A stretch of DNA of 64,000 nucleotides from Natranaeroarchaeum aerophilus (GTDB lineage Archaea > Halobacteriota > Halobacteria > Halobacteriales > Natronoarchaeaceae). Each line of letters opens with the position of its first letter. Position 1 is the stretch's first letter. Below are positions 24,356 through 32,489 of the stretch, in pieces. A model generated the notes under the pieces. That model did not search any database and was not told where the DNA came from. It saw only the letters and a program-made list of their open reading frames with translations. The position numbers and the translations under genes were made by a program. The stretch spans positions 124,001-188,000 of the forward strand of contig NZ_JAKRVY010000006.1 in NCBI RefSeq assembly GCF_023638055.1. The letters are read 5' to 3'.

Positions 24356-25387
24356 CTACTTGATCGTCGTGTGCTCGGACTCCTCGTTGAGCGCGAGATT
24401 CGCCGCGATCTCGGCGGTGCGCATCGCGTGTTCGGCCGTCTGTTTGAGACTCACGAGCACTTCACGGACCTGCAGGAGGTCCTCGTTGTCCATCTCGGGC
24501 AGATCCGAGAGGATCTCCTGTTCGCGGTCGCCGATCTCGTGGAAGCGCTGTCTCGCCTCGATAGTCTTGTCGTAGTCGCGTTCGACCGCGCTCTCGACCG
24601 CGAGTTCGGTAAGCTCGTCGACGTCGTCGGTGAACTCCCGGATCCGACGCACGGTATCGCTGTCGACGTGCAGTGAGTGGTCGTCGGTCTCCATAACGAT
24701 CTCGGCGATGTCCTCGGCGTTGTCGGCGGTCAGTTCGAGGTTCTTCGCGATCGACCGGTAGCCGATCAGCGGGAAGCCGTCGCCGAGTCCGACGGCCCGC
24801 GCGAGGTTGGGGTTCTGATACGAGGTGAAGATCAGCCGCAGGAGGAGAACGAAGATCTTGTTCGCCTGCCGCTCGCGGTTCAGCGCGCGCTGAGCGAGAT
24901 CCGGGTTCCCGTGTGCGAGGGCTTTGACTGCCTCACCGCGCATGGTCGAGCCCGTCGATTCGAGCCGTTCCAGCAGGTTATCGAGCGTGAAATCCTCGGG
25001 ATCGACCGAACACCGGATCGCGATACTCTCGGGCGTTTCCTCGATCACGCCAAGGCCCATCAGCTGGGTCTCCGCGCGGTAGACCGCGTTGATGTGGTCG
25101 CTCGACAGCGCGCCCTCGGTCTGGTCGATCCGGATGACGCGCCGGCCGAGGACGTACTGGGCCACGATCGCGCGTTCGACAGCATTCGCATCGAGATCGT
25201 CGGCCCTGATAATCGCCTCCGAGTCGTCGGTGTTTGCCGACTCCGAGAGCACTGTCAGGGTTCCTTTGCCGCTCATTCGCAGGGACACCTCGTCGCCTTT
25301 CTCGACGTCGTGTTCGGCGGCCCATTCGGCGGGCAGGGTCATTGCAAGCGTCGACGGTCCGAGTCGTTGCACCTTACGCGTTTCCAT
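24356..25387 (-). CDS. AbrB-PhoU phosphate regulator
   Basis: 343 aa. The N-terminal ~45 residues are a SpoVT/AbrB DNA-binding domain (RKVQRLGPSTLAMTLPAEWA). The rest is two PhoU helical bundles with the repeated acidic signature E/D-x-x-x-D (DNAEDIAEIVMETDDH; IGDREQEILSDLPEM). Such proteins regulate phosphate uptake genes in haloarchaea. It is a single gene with its own promoter at 25388-25496; no pst transport genes are next to it. Confidence 0.9.
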   Translation of the reverse strand: METRKVQRLGPSTLAMTLPAEWAAEHDVEKGDEVSLRMSGKGTLTVLSESANTDDSEAIIRADDLDANAVERAIVAQYVLGRRVIRIDQTEGALSSDHINAVYRAETQLMGLGVIEETPESIAIRCSVDPEDFTLDNLLERLESTGSTMRGEAVKALAHGNPDLAQRALNRERQANKIFVLLLRLIFTSYQNPNLARAVGLGDGFPLIGYRSIAKNLELTADNAEDIAEIVMETDDHSLHVDSDTVRRIREFTDDVDELTELAVESAVERDYDKTIEARQRFHEIGDREQEILSDLPEMDNEDLLQVREVLVSLKQTAEHAMRTAEIAANLALNEESEHTTIK

Positions 25388-25453
25388 GCCCCCATATAAC
25401 GTGGTGGGGACCTTAGTCTTATCTATATTTGAGACGTTGAGAAGAAGTCATAA

Positions 25454-25485
25454 TATTCGCGCGTGAGTGATAATATGCGTGAATA
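25454..25485. promoter_or_regulatory. Inverted repeat upstream of the PhoU-type gene
   Basis: TATTCGCGC at 25454-25462 and GCGTGAATA at 25477-25485 form an 8-of-9 inverted repeat in an AT-rich stretch, 67-98 bases before the start at 25387. ATAATAT also occurs twice. A likely regulator site, possibly autoregulatory. Confidence 0.4.
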
Positions 25486-25496
25486 CACTCGCAGGG

Positions 25497-26597
25497 CTAG
25501 CGAACCTGCATCATCCGCTGTTCGAACCGTCCCACACGGACTTTCGTCCACCCACTGAGGGCTTCGTCCGTCTCCTCGTCGCCCGTATCGACACGGAGTA
25601 CGTCCAGCCCGTCCAGCTTTGCCTTTGAGGCCACGATCTCCACGTCACACCGGTTGAGTACGGTGGGGGAGATCTGATCGTTGCCACGACCGAACACGAA
25701 CCCCTGCCCGCCAATCGGCGAGACGACAGCAACGTTTTGCTCGCCCAGCGCGTCGAGGATCTCGGCTTCGCTTGCATCCGTAACCAGCAACTCCCCTGCA
25801 GGCCCATCCTCGGACGCCGTTGCCCGCCAGACATCGACGCCAAGTGGGGATCCCGCAAAACCCAGTTCCCGCTTGATCGCGCCGACCGTACTTCCAGGGC
25901 CGAGGACGTAGGTCGTGCCCGGTATAACTGACGCCGCGAACCCGGCTGCAAGTGTTTCGACGCTGCCCCCGCCGATCTGTTTGCTTGCCTGTAGCTCGTC
26001 GGCGACTGGCACGGGTCGCACAGCGCGTAACTCCGTCTCGACCGCACCGCCCCGATAGGCGTCCTCGTCGATGTCGTTTATTTCTCGGTCCTCGACACGG
26101 TCGAACGTCGCCGCGATTCGCCCCGCGTCCCGCGGTGTCACGCCGAACACCGACGAGTAGACCTTGACGCCCGCGGGGACGCCGAGCATGGGCGTCTCGA
26201 CGTCCGCCTCATCGAGGGCGTTCGCCACGTCGACCGCAGTACCGTCGCCGCCGACGAACAGCACGAGGTCGACCTCGCGGTCGACGAACGCCCGAACCGC
26301 TCTGTGGGTGTCTTCGGCGCTCGTCTCTCCGGGTACGCCCCCCGCCGGATCGGTCACCACGACGGGATCGAACCCTGCCTCGCGCACGGCGTCGGCTCCC
26401 ATCACCCCGCCTGCGGCAAACGCTTCGACCGATGAGTCGTGACGTGCGAGCGCGTCGAGCGCCGTGACTGCCCGATCGACCGCCCGCGGCTCGGCTCCGC
26501 GTTCGATCGCCTCCACGACTTTCCCGTCGGTTCCTTTGAGGCCAACGCGTCCGCCCATGCCAGCAACCGGATTCACGACGACGCCGATACGACGCAT
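25497..26597 (-). CDS. ATP-NAD kinase family protein
   Basis: 366 aa from ATG 26597 (MRRIGVVVNPVAGMGG). The phosphate-donor signature GGDGTAVDVANAL lies near residue 108, and GSTVGAIKREL lies further on. This is the long archaeal NAD kinase/AcoX-like family (COG3199 type), about 100 residues longer than classical PpnK. It may phosphorylate NAD or a related diol; the exact substrate is not certain. An upstream extension to 26783 is rejected as compositionally different. Confidence 0.82.
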   Translation of the reverse strand: MRRIGVVVNPVAGMGGRVGLKGTDGKVVEAIERGAEPRAVDRAVTALDALARHDSSVEAFAAGGVMGADAVREAGFDPVVVTDPAGGVPGETSAEDTHRAVRAFVDREVDLVLFVGGDGTAVDVANALDEADVETPMLGVPAGVKVYSSVFGVTPRDAGRIAATFDRVEDREINDIDEDAYRGGAVETELRAVRPVPVADELQASKQIGGGSVETLAAGFAASVIPGTTYVLGPGSTVGAIKRELGFAGSPLGVDVWRATASEDGPAGELLVTDASEAEILDALGEQNVAVVSPIGGQGFVFGRGNDQISPTVLNRCDVEIVASKAKLDGLDVLRVDTGDEETDEALSGWTKVRVGRFEQRMMQVR

Positions 26598-26671
26598 ACC
26601 TCGGTGTAGCGTGGCAACCAATAAAAGGGCGGCTGTCAGGTATTCGCAGCCAGCTACCGACCGGCTGTCGG

Positions 26672-27487
26672 TTACTCGGCGACCGCCGCGGACTCCGTCC
26701 CGACCGTCGGCGTCGCCTCCTCGCTGAGGACGGCGTTCACGACAGCACCGAGCAGAATCAGGATCGCGCCGAAATATAGCCACGTCAGGAAGAGCAAGAC
26801 ACCGCCGAGTAGCCCGTACGCCTCGAAGTTCGCGGCGTAGGCAGTGTAGATCTGGAAACCGATCTGCAGGCCGATCCAGCCGACGGCAGCCACGACAGTG
26901 CCGGGCAGTGCCCGCCGGACGGTCATCCCCGTGGGCGGCATCACGTAGTACAGCGGCAGAAACACGACCATCAGGCCGAGTATCAGGGCGAGCCAGCCGA
27001 ATACGTCGATGAAGGGAAGGTCGACGACAGTCGGTCGACGGATGAGCGCCCCCACGCCGACCATGACGACGACCCCCAGCCCGACCAGCAGGAGGACTGT
27101 TAGCCCGTTCCGGATCTGGCGCGGCAGGGTGGTCATCACATCCGGTTCGTAGATCCGGTCGAACGCCATATCGACCGCGCGGATCACCTTGATCGCCGAC
27201 CAGGTCAGCCCGAGCAGGCCGACGATCGACGCCCCTGCCCGACCCTGTGGGTTCCCAACGGCGTCGCTGACGAGTTCTTCGCCCGACGAGGAGAGGTGCT
27301 GCTCGACCACCGCGACGATCCGCTCGGCGAAGGCCTCGCCGCCGACGAGTGAACCGATCGACAGCGTCAACAGTAGTAACGGGACGATCGAAAAGAAGGC
27401 GTAGTAGGCGATACTGGCGGCCAGAAACGTGACGTTGTCCTCGCTCACACGATCGATCACGAGGCGTGCGGTCGCCTGCGCGTCCAT
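26672..27487 (-). CDS. YihY/virulence factor BrkB family membrane protein
   Basis: 271 aa with six predicted transmembrane helices. Family features include NVTFLAASIAYYAFFSIVPLL at the N-terminus (helix 1), GLLGLTWSAIKVIRAVDMAFD and LLGGVLLFLTWLYFGAIL. The family was once called ribonuclease BN, wrongly; its real role is unknown, perhaps transport. Single gene, convergent with nothing and divergent from the small gene at 27575. Confidence 0.88.
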   Translation of the reverse strand: MDAQATARLVIDRVSEDNVTFLAASIAYYAFFSIVPLLLLTLSIGSLVGGEAFAERIVAVVEQHLSSSGEELVSDAVGNPQGRAGASIVGLLGLTWSAIKVIRAVDMAFDRIYEPDVMTTLPRQIRNGLTVLLLVGLGVVVMVGVGALIRRPTVVDLPFIDVFGWLALILGLMVVFLPLYYVMPPTGMTVRRALPGTVVAAVGWIGLQIGFQIYTAYAANFEAYGLLGGVLLFLTWLYFGAILILLGAVVNAVLSEEATPTVGTESAAVAE

Positions 27488-27544
27488 AGGTCCCGTACGT
27501 GCTCGCGGCTTAGTAAACCAGAGGCCCCAGAATGCTTCTCAAAG

Positions 27545-27550
27545 TTTAAG
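27545..27550 (+). promoter_or_regulatory. TATA element for the 36-aa gene
   Basis: TTTAAG lies 25-30 bases before the ATG at 27575, the spacing of a leaderless transcript. There is no other gene it would serve on this strand. Confidence 0.5.
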
Positions 27551-27574
27551 AGACCACGCTGGAAACACGAGCCT

Positions 27575-27685
27575 ATGAACCCGATGCCTCTCGAAACCGC
27601 ACTGCCAATGTGGGAAGCCAGTCTCGTCGTCCTCGGCGGAAGTATCCTGCTCACGCTCGCGTGGCTGTTCTTCCTGTACCGATAA
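27575..27685 (+). CDS. 36-aa single-helix membrane protein
   Basis: A short frame of 36 codons: a polar start (MNPMPLETALP) and then one hydrophobic helix (residues about 15-34, SLVVLGGSILLTLAWLFFL) ending in YR. It is supported by a TATA element at leaderless distance and by having its own interval between the YihY gene and the CinA-like gene. A small membrane protein; function unknown. Confidence 0.6.
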   Translation: MNPMPLETALPMWEASLVVLGGSILLTLAWLFFLYR

Positions 27686-27689
27686 CTCG

Positions 27690-28394
27690 CTACTCGTTTT
27701 CTTCGACCCGAACGTCGACACGCTCGCGGAGCCATCCGGCCGCCGACTCGACTGCAGCGATGTCGGTGCCTGTCAGCTTGATGCGGACGTACTCGCCGGG
27801 ATAGACGCCGACACCGACGTCGAACCCCTCGCGTAGCTCCTCGATCCGATCGAGGAGGGCGCTTTCCGGCTCGTCGATCGAGACGGTCTCGGCGTACCGG
27901 TCCTCGCCGACGAACTCGGCGGCGATCGACTCGAACATTCCCTTCATTTCGGCGGGCACGCCCGGCAGGACGTACACCTCGTCGTCGACGACACAGCCCG
28001 GCGCGACCCCGACATCGTTGTGCAGCGGGCGCGCACCGGCCGGAATGTGACTCGTGCCCTCGGTGAGATCGTCGCGAGCGTAGCCGCCCTCCTCGACGAT
28101 CCACTCCAGAGCCTCCTCGTTCGGTTCGACTGACCGACCGTACGCGGCTGCAACAGCCTCCATCGTCTTGTCGTCGTGGGTCGGCCCGAGTCCACCGGTG
28201 ACGAGCACGGCGTCGTACTCGACGCGGTACTCGTTGACCACGCGGGCGATCTCGCCGACACGATCCGGGACGACGGCGATCCGCCCGACGTCGACGCCGC
28301 GCTCGTCGAGGCGCGCGCAGATCCAGGTCGCGTTCGTGTTCGTCGTGTCACCCGTCAGTATCTCGTCACCGACGTTGACCAGCGCGACGTGCAT
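27690..28394 (-). CDS. CinA-like molybdopterin-binding domain protein
   Basis: 234 aa, the MoCF-BD domain of competence/damage-inducible protein A. Motifs: GDEILTGDTTNTNATW near 11, VTGGLGPTHDDKTMEAVAA near 66 and VLPGVPAEMKGMFE near 143. The bacterial C-terminal amidohydrolase domain is absent, as is usual in archaea. Role unclear; bacterial relatives act on pyridine nucleotides or ADP-ribose. Its upstream region carries a 22-bp tandem repeat array. Confidence 0.88.
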   Translation of the reverse strand: MHVALVNVGDEILTGDTTNTNATWICARLDERGVDVGRIAVVPDRVGEIARVVNEYRVEYDAVLVTGGLGPTHDDKTMEAVAAAYGRSVEPNEEALEWIVEEGGYARDDLTEGTSHIPAGARPLHNDVGVAPGCVVDDEVYVLPGVPAEMKGMFESIAAEFVGEDRYAETVSIDEPESALLDRIEELREGFDVGVGVYPGEYVRIKLTGTDIAAVESAAGWLRERVDVRVEENE

Positions 28395-28475
28395 ACCCGG
28401 TCGTTACGGCGTCGAGAATAAAAACGCGCCGGGAGCCGATCGGTGATGCCCCCTTCCTCCAACACTTCGAACTGT

Positions 28476-28545
28476 GAAGCGTAATACTACAGATTTTGTA
28501 GTGTATTACTACATATATTGAAGTATACTACTACAGATTTCGAAG
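28476..28545. repeat. 22-bp tandem repeat array, 3.2 copies
   Basis: Units 28476-28497, 28498-28519 and 28520-28541, then a partial GAAG to 28545. Consensus G(A/T)AG-N6-ACTACA-(G/T)AT(A/T)T(T/C), each exactly 22 bp, and AT-rich. Unit 1 into unit 2 also gives the dyad CTACA-GATTT-TGTAG. The array starts 82 bp upstream of the cinA-like start and abuts the stop of the upstream acyl-CoA dehydrogenase gene. It looks like a multi-site operator (two helical turns per unit). Confidence 0.85.
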
Positions 28546-30387
28546 TCAGTCGTCAGCCGCTGTCGGTGACTCCCTGTCGACCGCCAGATCCGCCGGATCG
28601 ACGGTCGAACACCGGACGATCGGATCGAACTGCTCGATCGCGAACCGGTCGCCACTCGTAATCCCACGGGCATCGCGTGATGTCAGTTGTCGGTCGACGA
28701 ACCGCCGAGCGACCAGGGCCAGACGGCCATCACCCGCTTCGATCTCGGCCTGGGCTTCCGCAAGGAGCAGACTCGCGGTGAACACGTCGAAGGCATAGTG
28801 GGCGAACCGTTTGGCCGAGAGCTGTGCGTACTCGCCGTCCTCCGTCGCGAGCGTGGCTACCGCGGCGGTGAGGTCGTGGAACTCCTCGGTAACGGTCTCG
28901 ACGGCCTCTGCAAGCCCCGGATGGGAGACGCTGTCGAGACGCTCCTGGACGGCGACGGCGAAGGGGTCGAACGCGTCCTCCCGATCGAGCGCGCGCAGTA
29001 CGTCCAGCGAGAGGATGTTCTCCGTGCCCTCCCAGATCGGCAGGACCTGCGCGTCCCGGAGCAGTCGGTGGGTGACGAACTCGTTGACGTAGCCGTTCCC
29101 ACCCTGAATCTCCATGCCGTAGGAGGCTGTTTCGACCGCCATTCGTCCCGTCCGGAGCTTCGCGATGGGTGTGAGGAGGCGCATGAGCCGATACGCCTCG
29201 TCGGCCGACTCTCCAGCCCGCTCCGCGGCGACGTGTTCGGAGAACAGCCGCGCCGTCTCGAAGGTAAAGGCGGTCGCCGCCTCGTGATCGACAGCCATAT
29301 CGACGAGATCCTCGCGCATCAGCGGGTACTGGTCGATCGTCTCGCCAAAGGCCTCGCGGTTCACCGCCTTCACTTTGCTCTCTAACAGGACACGGCCCAT
29401 GATCCCGCAGGCCGCCGCAGCGTTCGAGAGCCGTTCGAGGTTGAGCATCTGTGCCATCTGCTTGAACCCGTTTTCGGCCTCGCCCACGAGATACGCCTTC
29501 GTGTCCTCGAACTCGACCTCACCCGTCGGTACGCTGATCGTACCGAGCTTGTCCTTCAATCGCCGGTAGCGCTGGTGATTGAGGCCGCGGTCTACAGTGG
29601 CATCCGCCCGTTCGGCGCGGCGTTCCTTGGTCAGGACGCCCTCGTGTGGGTCGCCGTGCGGGACGAGAAACATCGAGAGCCCCGCCGTCCCCTCGGGTGC
29701 GTCCTCGGCTCGGGCGAGCGCGAGCGTCCCCTCGGCGTCGATGTTGGAACAGAACCATTTCTCGCCGGTGAGCCGCCAGCAGTCAGCCTGGTCGTCGTAT
29801 GTGGCCGTCGTCTCGGTCGCCCCAACATCACTGCCGCCCTGTTCCTCGGTGAGAAACATCGCCCCCTCGATCAGCTCGTCGTACTCGCGGCTGGTCAGCG
29901 CCGCGAAGTACTCGTCGAGCTCGCCGTTGTCGAACCGTTCGAGCACCAGCGCCGCGCCGCCGGTCATCGCGACCGGACAGGCGAGCCCTGGATCGCTGTA
30001 GGAGAGGAGATAGAGCAGACCGAGGTTGTGGCTCATCGGCATCGGCTCGGAGCGGCCCGGCGGAGCGCGGAAGACGTCGGCGATGACTCCGGAACCGTAG
30101 GCCAACCGCTCGTTCTCGAACTGCTCTGTGACGTACTCGACGCGATTGCACAGGCTGCCGTACCTGTCGTGGGTGCGCAGTTCCGGGCCGTGGTCGTCGA
30201 CGTAGTCCGCGGTATCCGCGATGACGTGACCCGATGCCGCGCCAAAGGCGGAGAGCCGGGGTTCGGCCCACTCGAACTCGTCGTCCTCGTAGACGCGCGC
30301 CAGTTCACGCCGAAGCGTCCGGTCGAGTTGCCAGTAGTTGACGCCACGCCCTCGGTCGTACTCGCTGTAATCGTACCCGTTGGTCAT
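28546..30387 (-). CDS. AidB-like acyl-CoA dehydrogenase
   Basis: 613 aa, longer than standard acyl-CoA dehydrogenases and similar to the AidB/isovaleryl-CoA dehydrogenase branch. FAD loop MFLTEEQGGSDVGATETTA near 176, middle domain LTGEKWFCSN, C-terminal EIQGGNGYVNEFVTHRLLRDA and LPIWEGTENI with the catalytic-position Glu, then an extra helical C-terminal domain of about 150 residues. It could oxidise acyl-CoA or, like AidB, take part in protection from alkylation; the sequence does not decide. Confidence 0.9.
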   Translation of the reverse strand: MTNGYDYSEYDRGRGVNYWQLDRTLRRELARVYEDDEFEWAEPRLSAFGAASGHVIADTADYVDDHGPELRTHDRYGSLCNRVEYVTEQFENERLAYGSGVIADVFRAPPGRSEPMPMSHNLGLLYLLSYSDPGLACPVAMTGGAALVLERFDNGELDEYFAALTSREYDELIEGAMFLTEEQGGSDVGATETTATYDDQADCWRLTGEKWFCSNIDAEGTLALARAEDAPEGTAGLSMFLVPHGDPHEGVLTKERRAERADATVDRGLNHQRYRRLKDKLGTISVPTGEVEFEDTKAYLVGEAENGFKQMAQMLNLERLSNAAAACGIMGRVLLESKVKAVNREAFGETIDQYPLMREDLVDMAVDHEAATAFTFETARLFSEHVAAERAGESADEAYRLMRLLTPIAKLRTGRMAVETASYGMEIQGGNGYVNEFVTHRLLRDAQVLPIWEGTENILSLDVLRALDREDAFDPFAVAVQERLDSVSHPGLAEAVETVTEEFHDLTAAVATLATEDGEYAQLSAKRFAHYAFDVFTASLLLAEAQAEIEAGDGRLALVARRFVDRQLTSRDARGITSGDRFAIEQFDPIVRCSTVDPADLAVDRESPTAADD

Positions 30388-30450
30388 GCGCCAGTATTGT
30401 TAACGAACGATAATAACAGTATCCGACGTGGTGGCCGTGGACGGGTCGCG

Positions 30451-31221
30451 CTATCCCATCCCCGGCGGTGGCTCGTCGTCGTCGAACTCGTCGGGCTGTT
30501 CGACGTTCAGGCCCATCTCCTCGCGTTTCTCCTGGATCGCCTCGATCTGACGTTTCCAGTAGACGTAGCCCCCGAGCGCGACCAGTGAGAAGACCGCAAC
30601 CGATCCCCAGAAGATGTACTGGTTCCGTTCGAGGTAGAACTGCACGGAGAGCGAGGAGCTAACCGAGTCCCAGACGATGTGGGTCCGGCCATCGATCTCC
30701 TGACTCTCGCCACTCCGCGGGCTGATGTGGCCGATCAGGAAGTCACTCGCCGCGTAGCCTTCCGGGAGGATCACTCGATAGGAGCCGGAGACGTAGGCCG
30801 GTTGGCTCAGCTGTTTGGACTGGGTACTGGACGTGAAGGCAAGCTGTCCCTCCTCGTCGTCCGGGAGGTGAATGACGGTGCTGTCGTCGCCGTAGTCGAC
30901 GTCGAGATCGGAGCCGTTGATGAACTCACCGTCGGCCGAGCGGTACTGGACCGCACGGATCTGGACCGGGCTATCGGTCGTGATGCCACGCTGATACAGC
31001 GTCAGTCGATCCTGTCCCGAGACGTTGTAGACCGCGCGATACTCGGTGTCGCTGATGAAGCCGCCGGGCTCGTAGATATCGATCACGACGTCTTCCTCGG
31101 TCTCCCAGTCGTACTCGGCCTCCTCGTCGAGCTGTTCGTCGGAGATGCCGCCGCCGAGACACCCGGCGGTAACGGCGAGCAGGGCAACAGCCACGGTGGC
31201 GACGAGCAGACGCGTGTTCAT
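30451..31221 (-). CDS. DUF5803-type lipoprotein
   Basis: 256 aa. The N-terminal signal with lipobox (VTAGC, Cys at 21) lacks twin arginines, so it is Sec-type. A beta-rich outer domain follows, then one transmembrane helix near 205-225 (YIFWGSVAVFSLVALGGYVYW) and a charged tail ending in PPPGMG inside. It belongs to a conserved haloarchaeal family of unknown function (DUF5803 by recall). It is the last gene of the TFE-DUF2110 cluster, 18 bp downstream. Confidence 0.82.
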   Translation of the reverse strand: MNTRLLVATVAVALLAVTAGCLGGGISDEQLDEEAEYDWETEEDVVIDIYEPGGFISDTEYRAVYNVSGQDRLTLYQRGITTDSPVQIRAVQYRSADGEFINGSDLDVDYGDDSTVIHLPDDEEGQLAFTSSTQSKQLSQPAYVSGSYRVILPEGYAASDFLIGHISPRSGESQEIDGRTHIVWDSVSSSLSVQFYLERNQYIFWGSVAVFSLVALGGYVYWKRQIEAIQEKREEMGLNVEQPDEFDDDEPPPGMG

Positions 31222-31239
31222 GTGGTGGAAGGCGGGCGA

Positions 31240-31908
31240 TCAGGGGACGACTGCCCGGAGTTCGGCGGGCAGATACTGGCCGATGCTGGCGATCAGTCCC
31301 GGTGGATCGGTCGATTCCGGACAGACGATGCTCTGTTCGAGCAGGCCGAGCCGCTCGACGGTGATGATGTCCTGTGCGTGCCCGGCGCGGTTGACTGTCG
31401 CCCGGACCTCGGCGCGGGTCGCGCTGTTGACGTTGACCCGCCCGTCGCCGCGGGTCCACTCGTAGAGGCGGTCGATCTCCGCGTCGGCGAGGCGGGAACC
31501 GTCCGGATCGTAGACAAAGCGCATGGGCATGTGCTGGACGAGCCCGAACCGTTCGACGATCTGGTCGGGGCTGCCACGGCCGAGATCGAGTTCGGACGCC
31601 GGGATCAGGACCTCGCGTCCGGCGTCGAGCACGAACCCGTCGTCAGTCCACCCTTCGAGCGTGCCGACGTAGGTCTCACCGGACTCGAACTGGTCGGTGA
31701 CCGCTCCCCATTCCTCGGTGAGGAGGTTCCGGGCAGCCACGGCGTCCGGCCCCTCGATCGTAACCGAGGGGAAGTCGTCGTGGCGAATGCCGATGTCGAA
31801 CTCGACGTCGAGATCGCCGATATCGTTGTTGACGAGCGAGCGCAGCGAGCCCTGTGCGCGATCGCGCGCGTCACCGCCGATATACAGCTTCGTTGCGAGA
31901 ACGACCAT
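31240..31908 (-). CDS. DUF2110 protein
   Basis: 222 aa from ATG 31908 (MVVLATKLYIGGDAR). It is the conserved archaeal family found next to tfe; the start codon overlaps the tfe stop (TGATG). Visible parts: NDIGDLDVEFDIGIRHDDFPSVTIEGPD, then VGTLEGWTDDGFVLDAG and a C-terminal helix-hairpin-like block. The tight linkage with transcription factor E suggests a role in information processing, but no activity is known. Confidence 0.85.
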   Translation of the reverse strand: MVVLATKLYIGGDARDRAQGSLRSLVNNDIGDLDVEFDIGIRHDDFPSVTIEGPDAVAARNLLTEEWGAVTDQFESGETYVGTLEGWTDDGFVLDAGREVLIPASELDLGRGSPDQIVERFGLVQHMPMRFVYDPDGSRLADAEIDRLYEWTRGDGRVNVNSATRAEVRATVNRAGHAQDIITVERLGLLEQSIVCPESTDPPGLIASIGQYLPAELRAVVP

Positions 31909-32438
31909 CAGACCTCGACCTCGTTGTCGAGGTTGAGTTCGTCCCGCAGGTTCTCCAGACGTCGATCCATCGCATCGACGAGATGGGTGTTCTCCATCGC
32001 CTCGACGGGGGAGCCACACTCGGGACACTCGAAGCCAAAGTCCATCGCCTCGCCGAACTCGAAGCGGATCGAACAGACCTCACAGAGATAGAACTCGTGG
32101 TTTCGCTCGTACTCCCGGCGCTCGTCCAGTGCCTCGTACAGCCGGTGCATCTCCGCTTCCAGATTCTCGGGGATGTTCTCGTACTCGAAGGTCCACAGGT
32201 AAGTCAGCCAGCCGGAATCCTCGTCACGGAGCCGTCGATACGTCGCCAGGTCATTCTCGTAGAGAATAAACAGCGCCCGGCGGACGTCGTTGAGTTCCAT
32301 GTCGAGTTCCTCGGCCAGTTCCTCGTCAGTTACCTCGCCGTCCGGGGGGGCCGCCGCGACCGGCATTCCCTTCGGACCGACGAGCTCGTGCAAGTACTTC
32401 TGGATGACGGGATCCTCGAGGAGCTCCTCAAAAGCCAT
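31908..32438 (-). CDS. tfe: Transcription factor E (TFE alpha)
   Basis: 176 aa from ATG 32438 (MAFEELLEDP). The N-terminal winged helix (about 1-90: EVTDEELAEELDMELNDVRRAL) and the C-terminal zinc ribbon (CEVC near 120 and CPEC near 142) are the two domains of archaeal TFE alpha, which helps TBP/TFB-dependent promoter opening by RNA polymerase. The extra 16 upstream codons are rejected. The gene heads the tfe-DUF2110-DUF5803 unit and lies 51 bp after topA. Confidence 0.93.
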   Translation of the reverse strand: MAFEELLEDPVIQKYLHELVGPKGMPVAAAPPDGEVTDEELAEELDMELNDVRRALFILYENDLATYRRLRDEDSGWLTYLWTFEYENIPENLEAEMHRLYEALDERREYERNHEFYLCEVCSIRFEFGEAMDFGFECPECGSPVEAMENTHLVDAMDRRLENLRDELNLDNEVEV

Positions 32439-32489
32439 TGTTACCGGTAAAAAGGCCCGTGCGTTTAAAAGTGCTGTTGTCGACACTCG

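Noticed and set aside
31632-32091. Arg/Ser/Thr-rich antisense frames over DUF2110 and tfe
   Set aside because: Shadows of two overlapping genes with clear domains (TFE winged helix and zinc ribbon).
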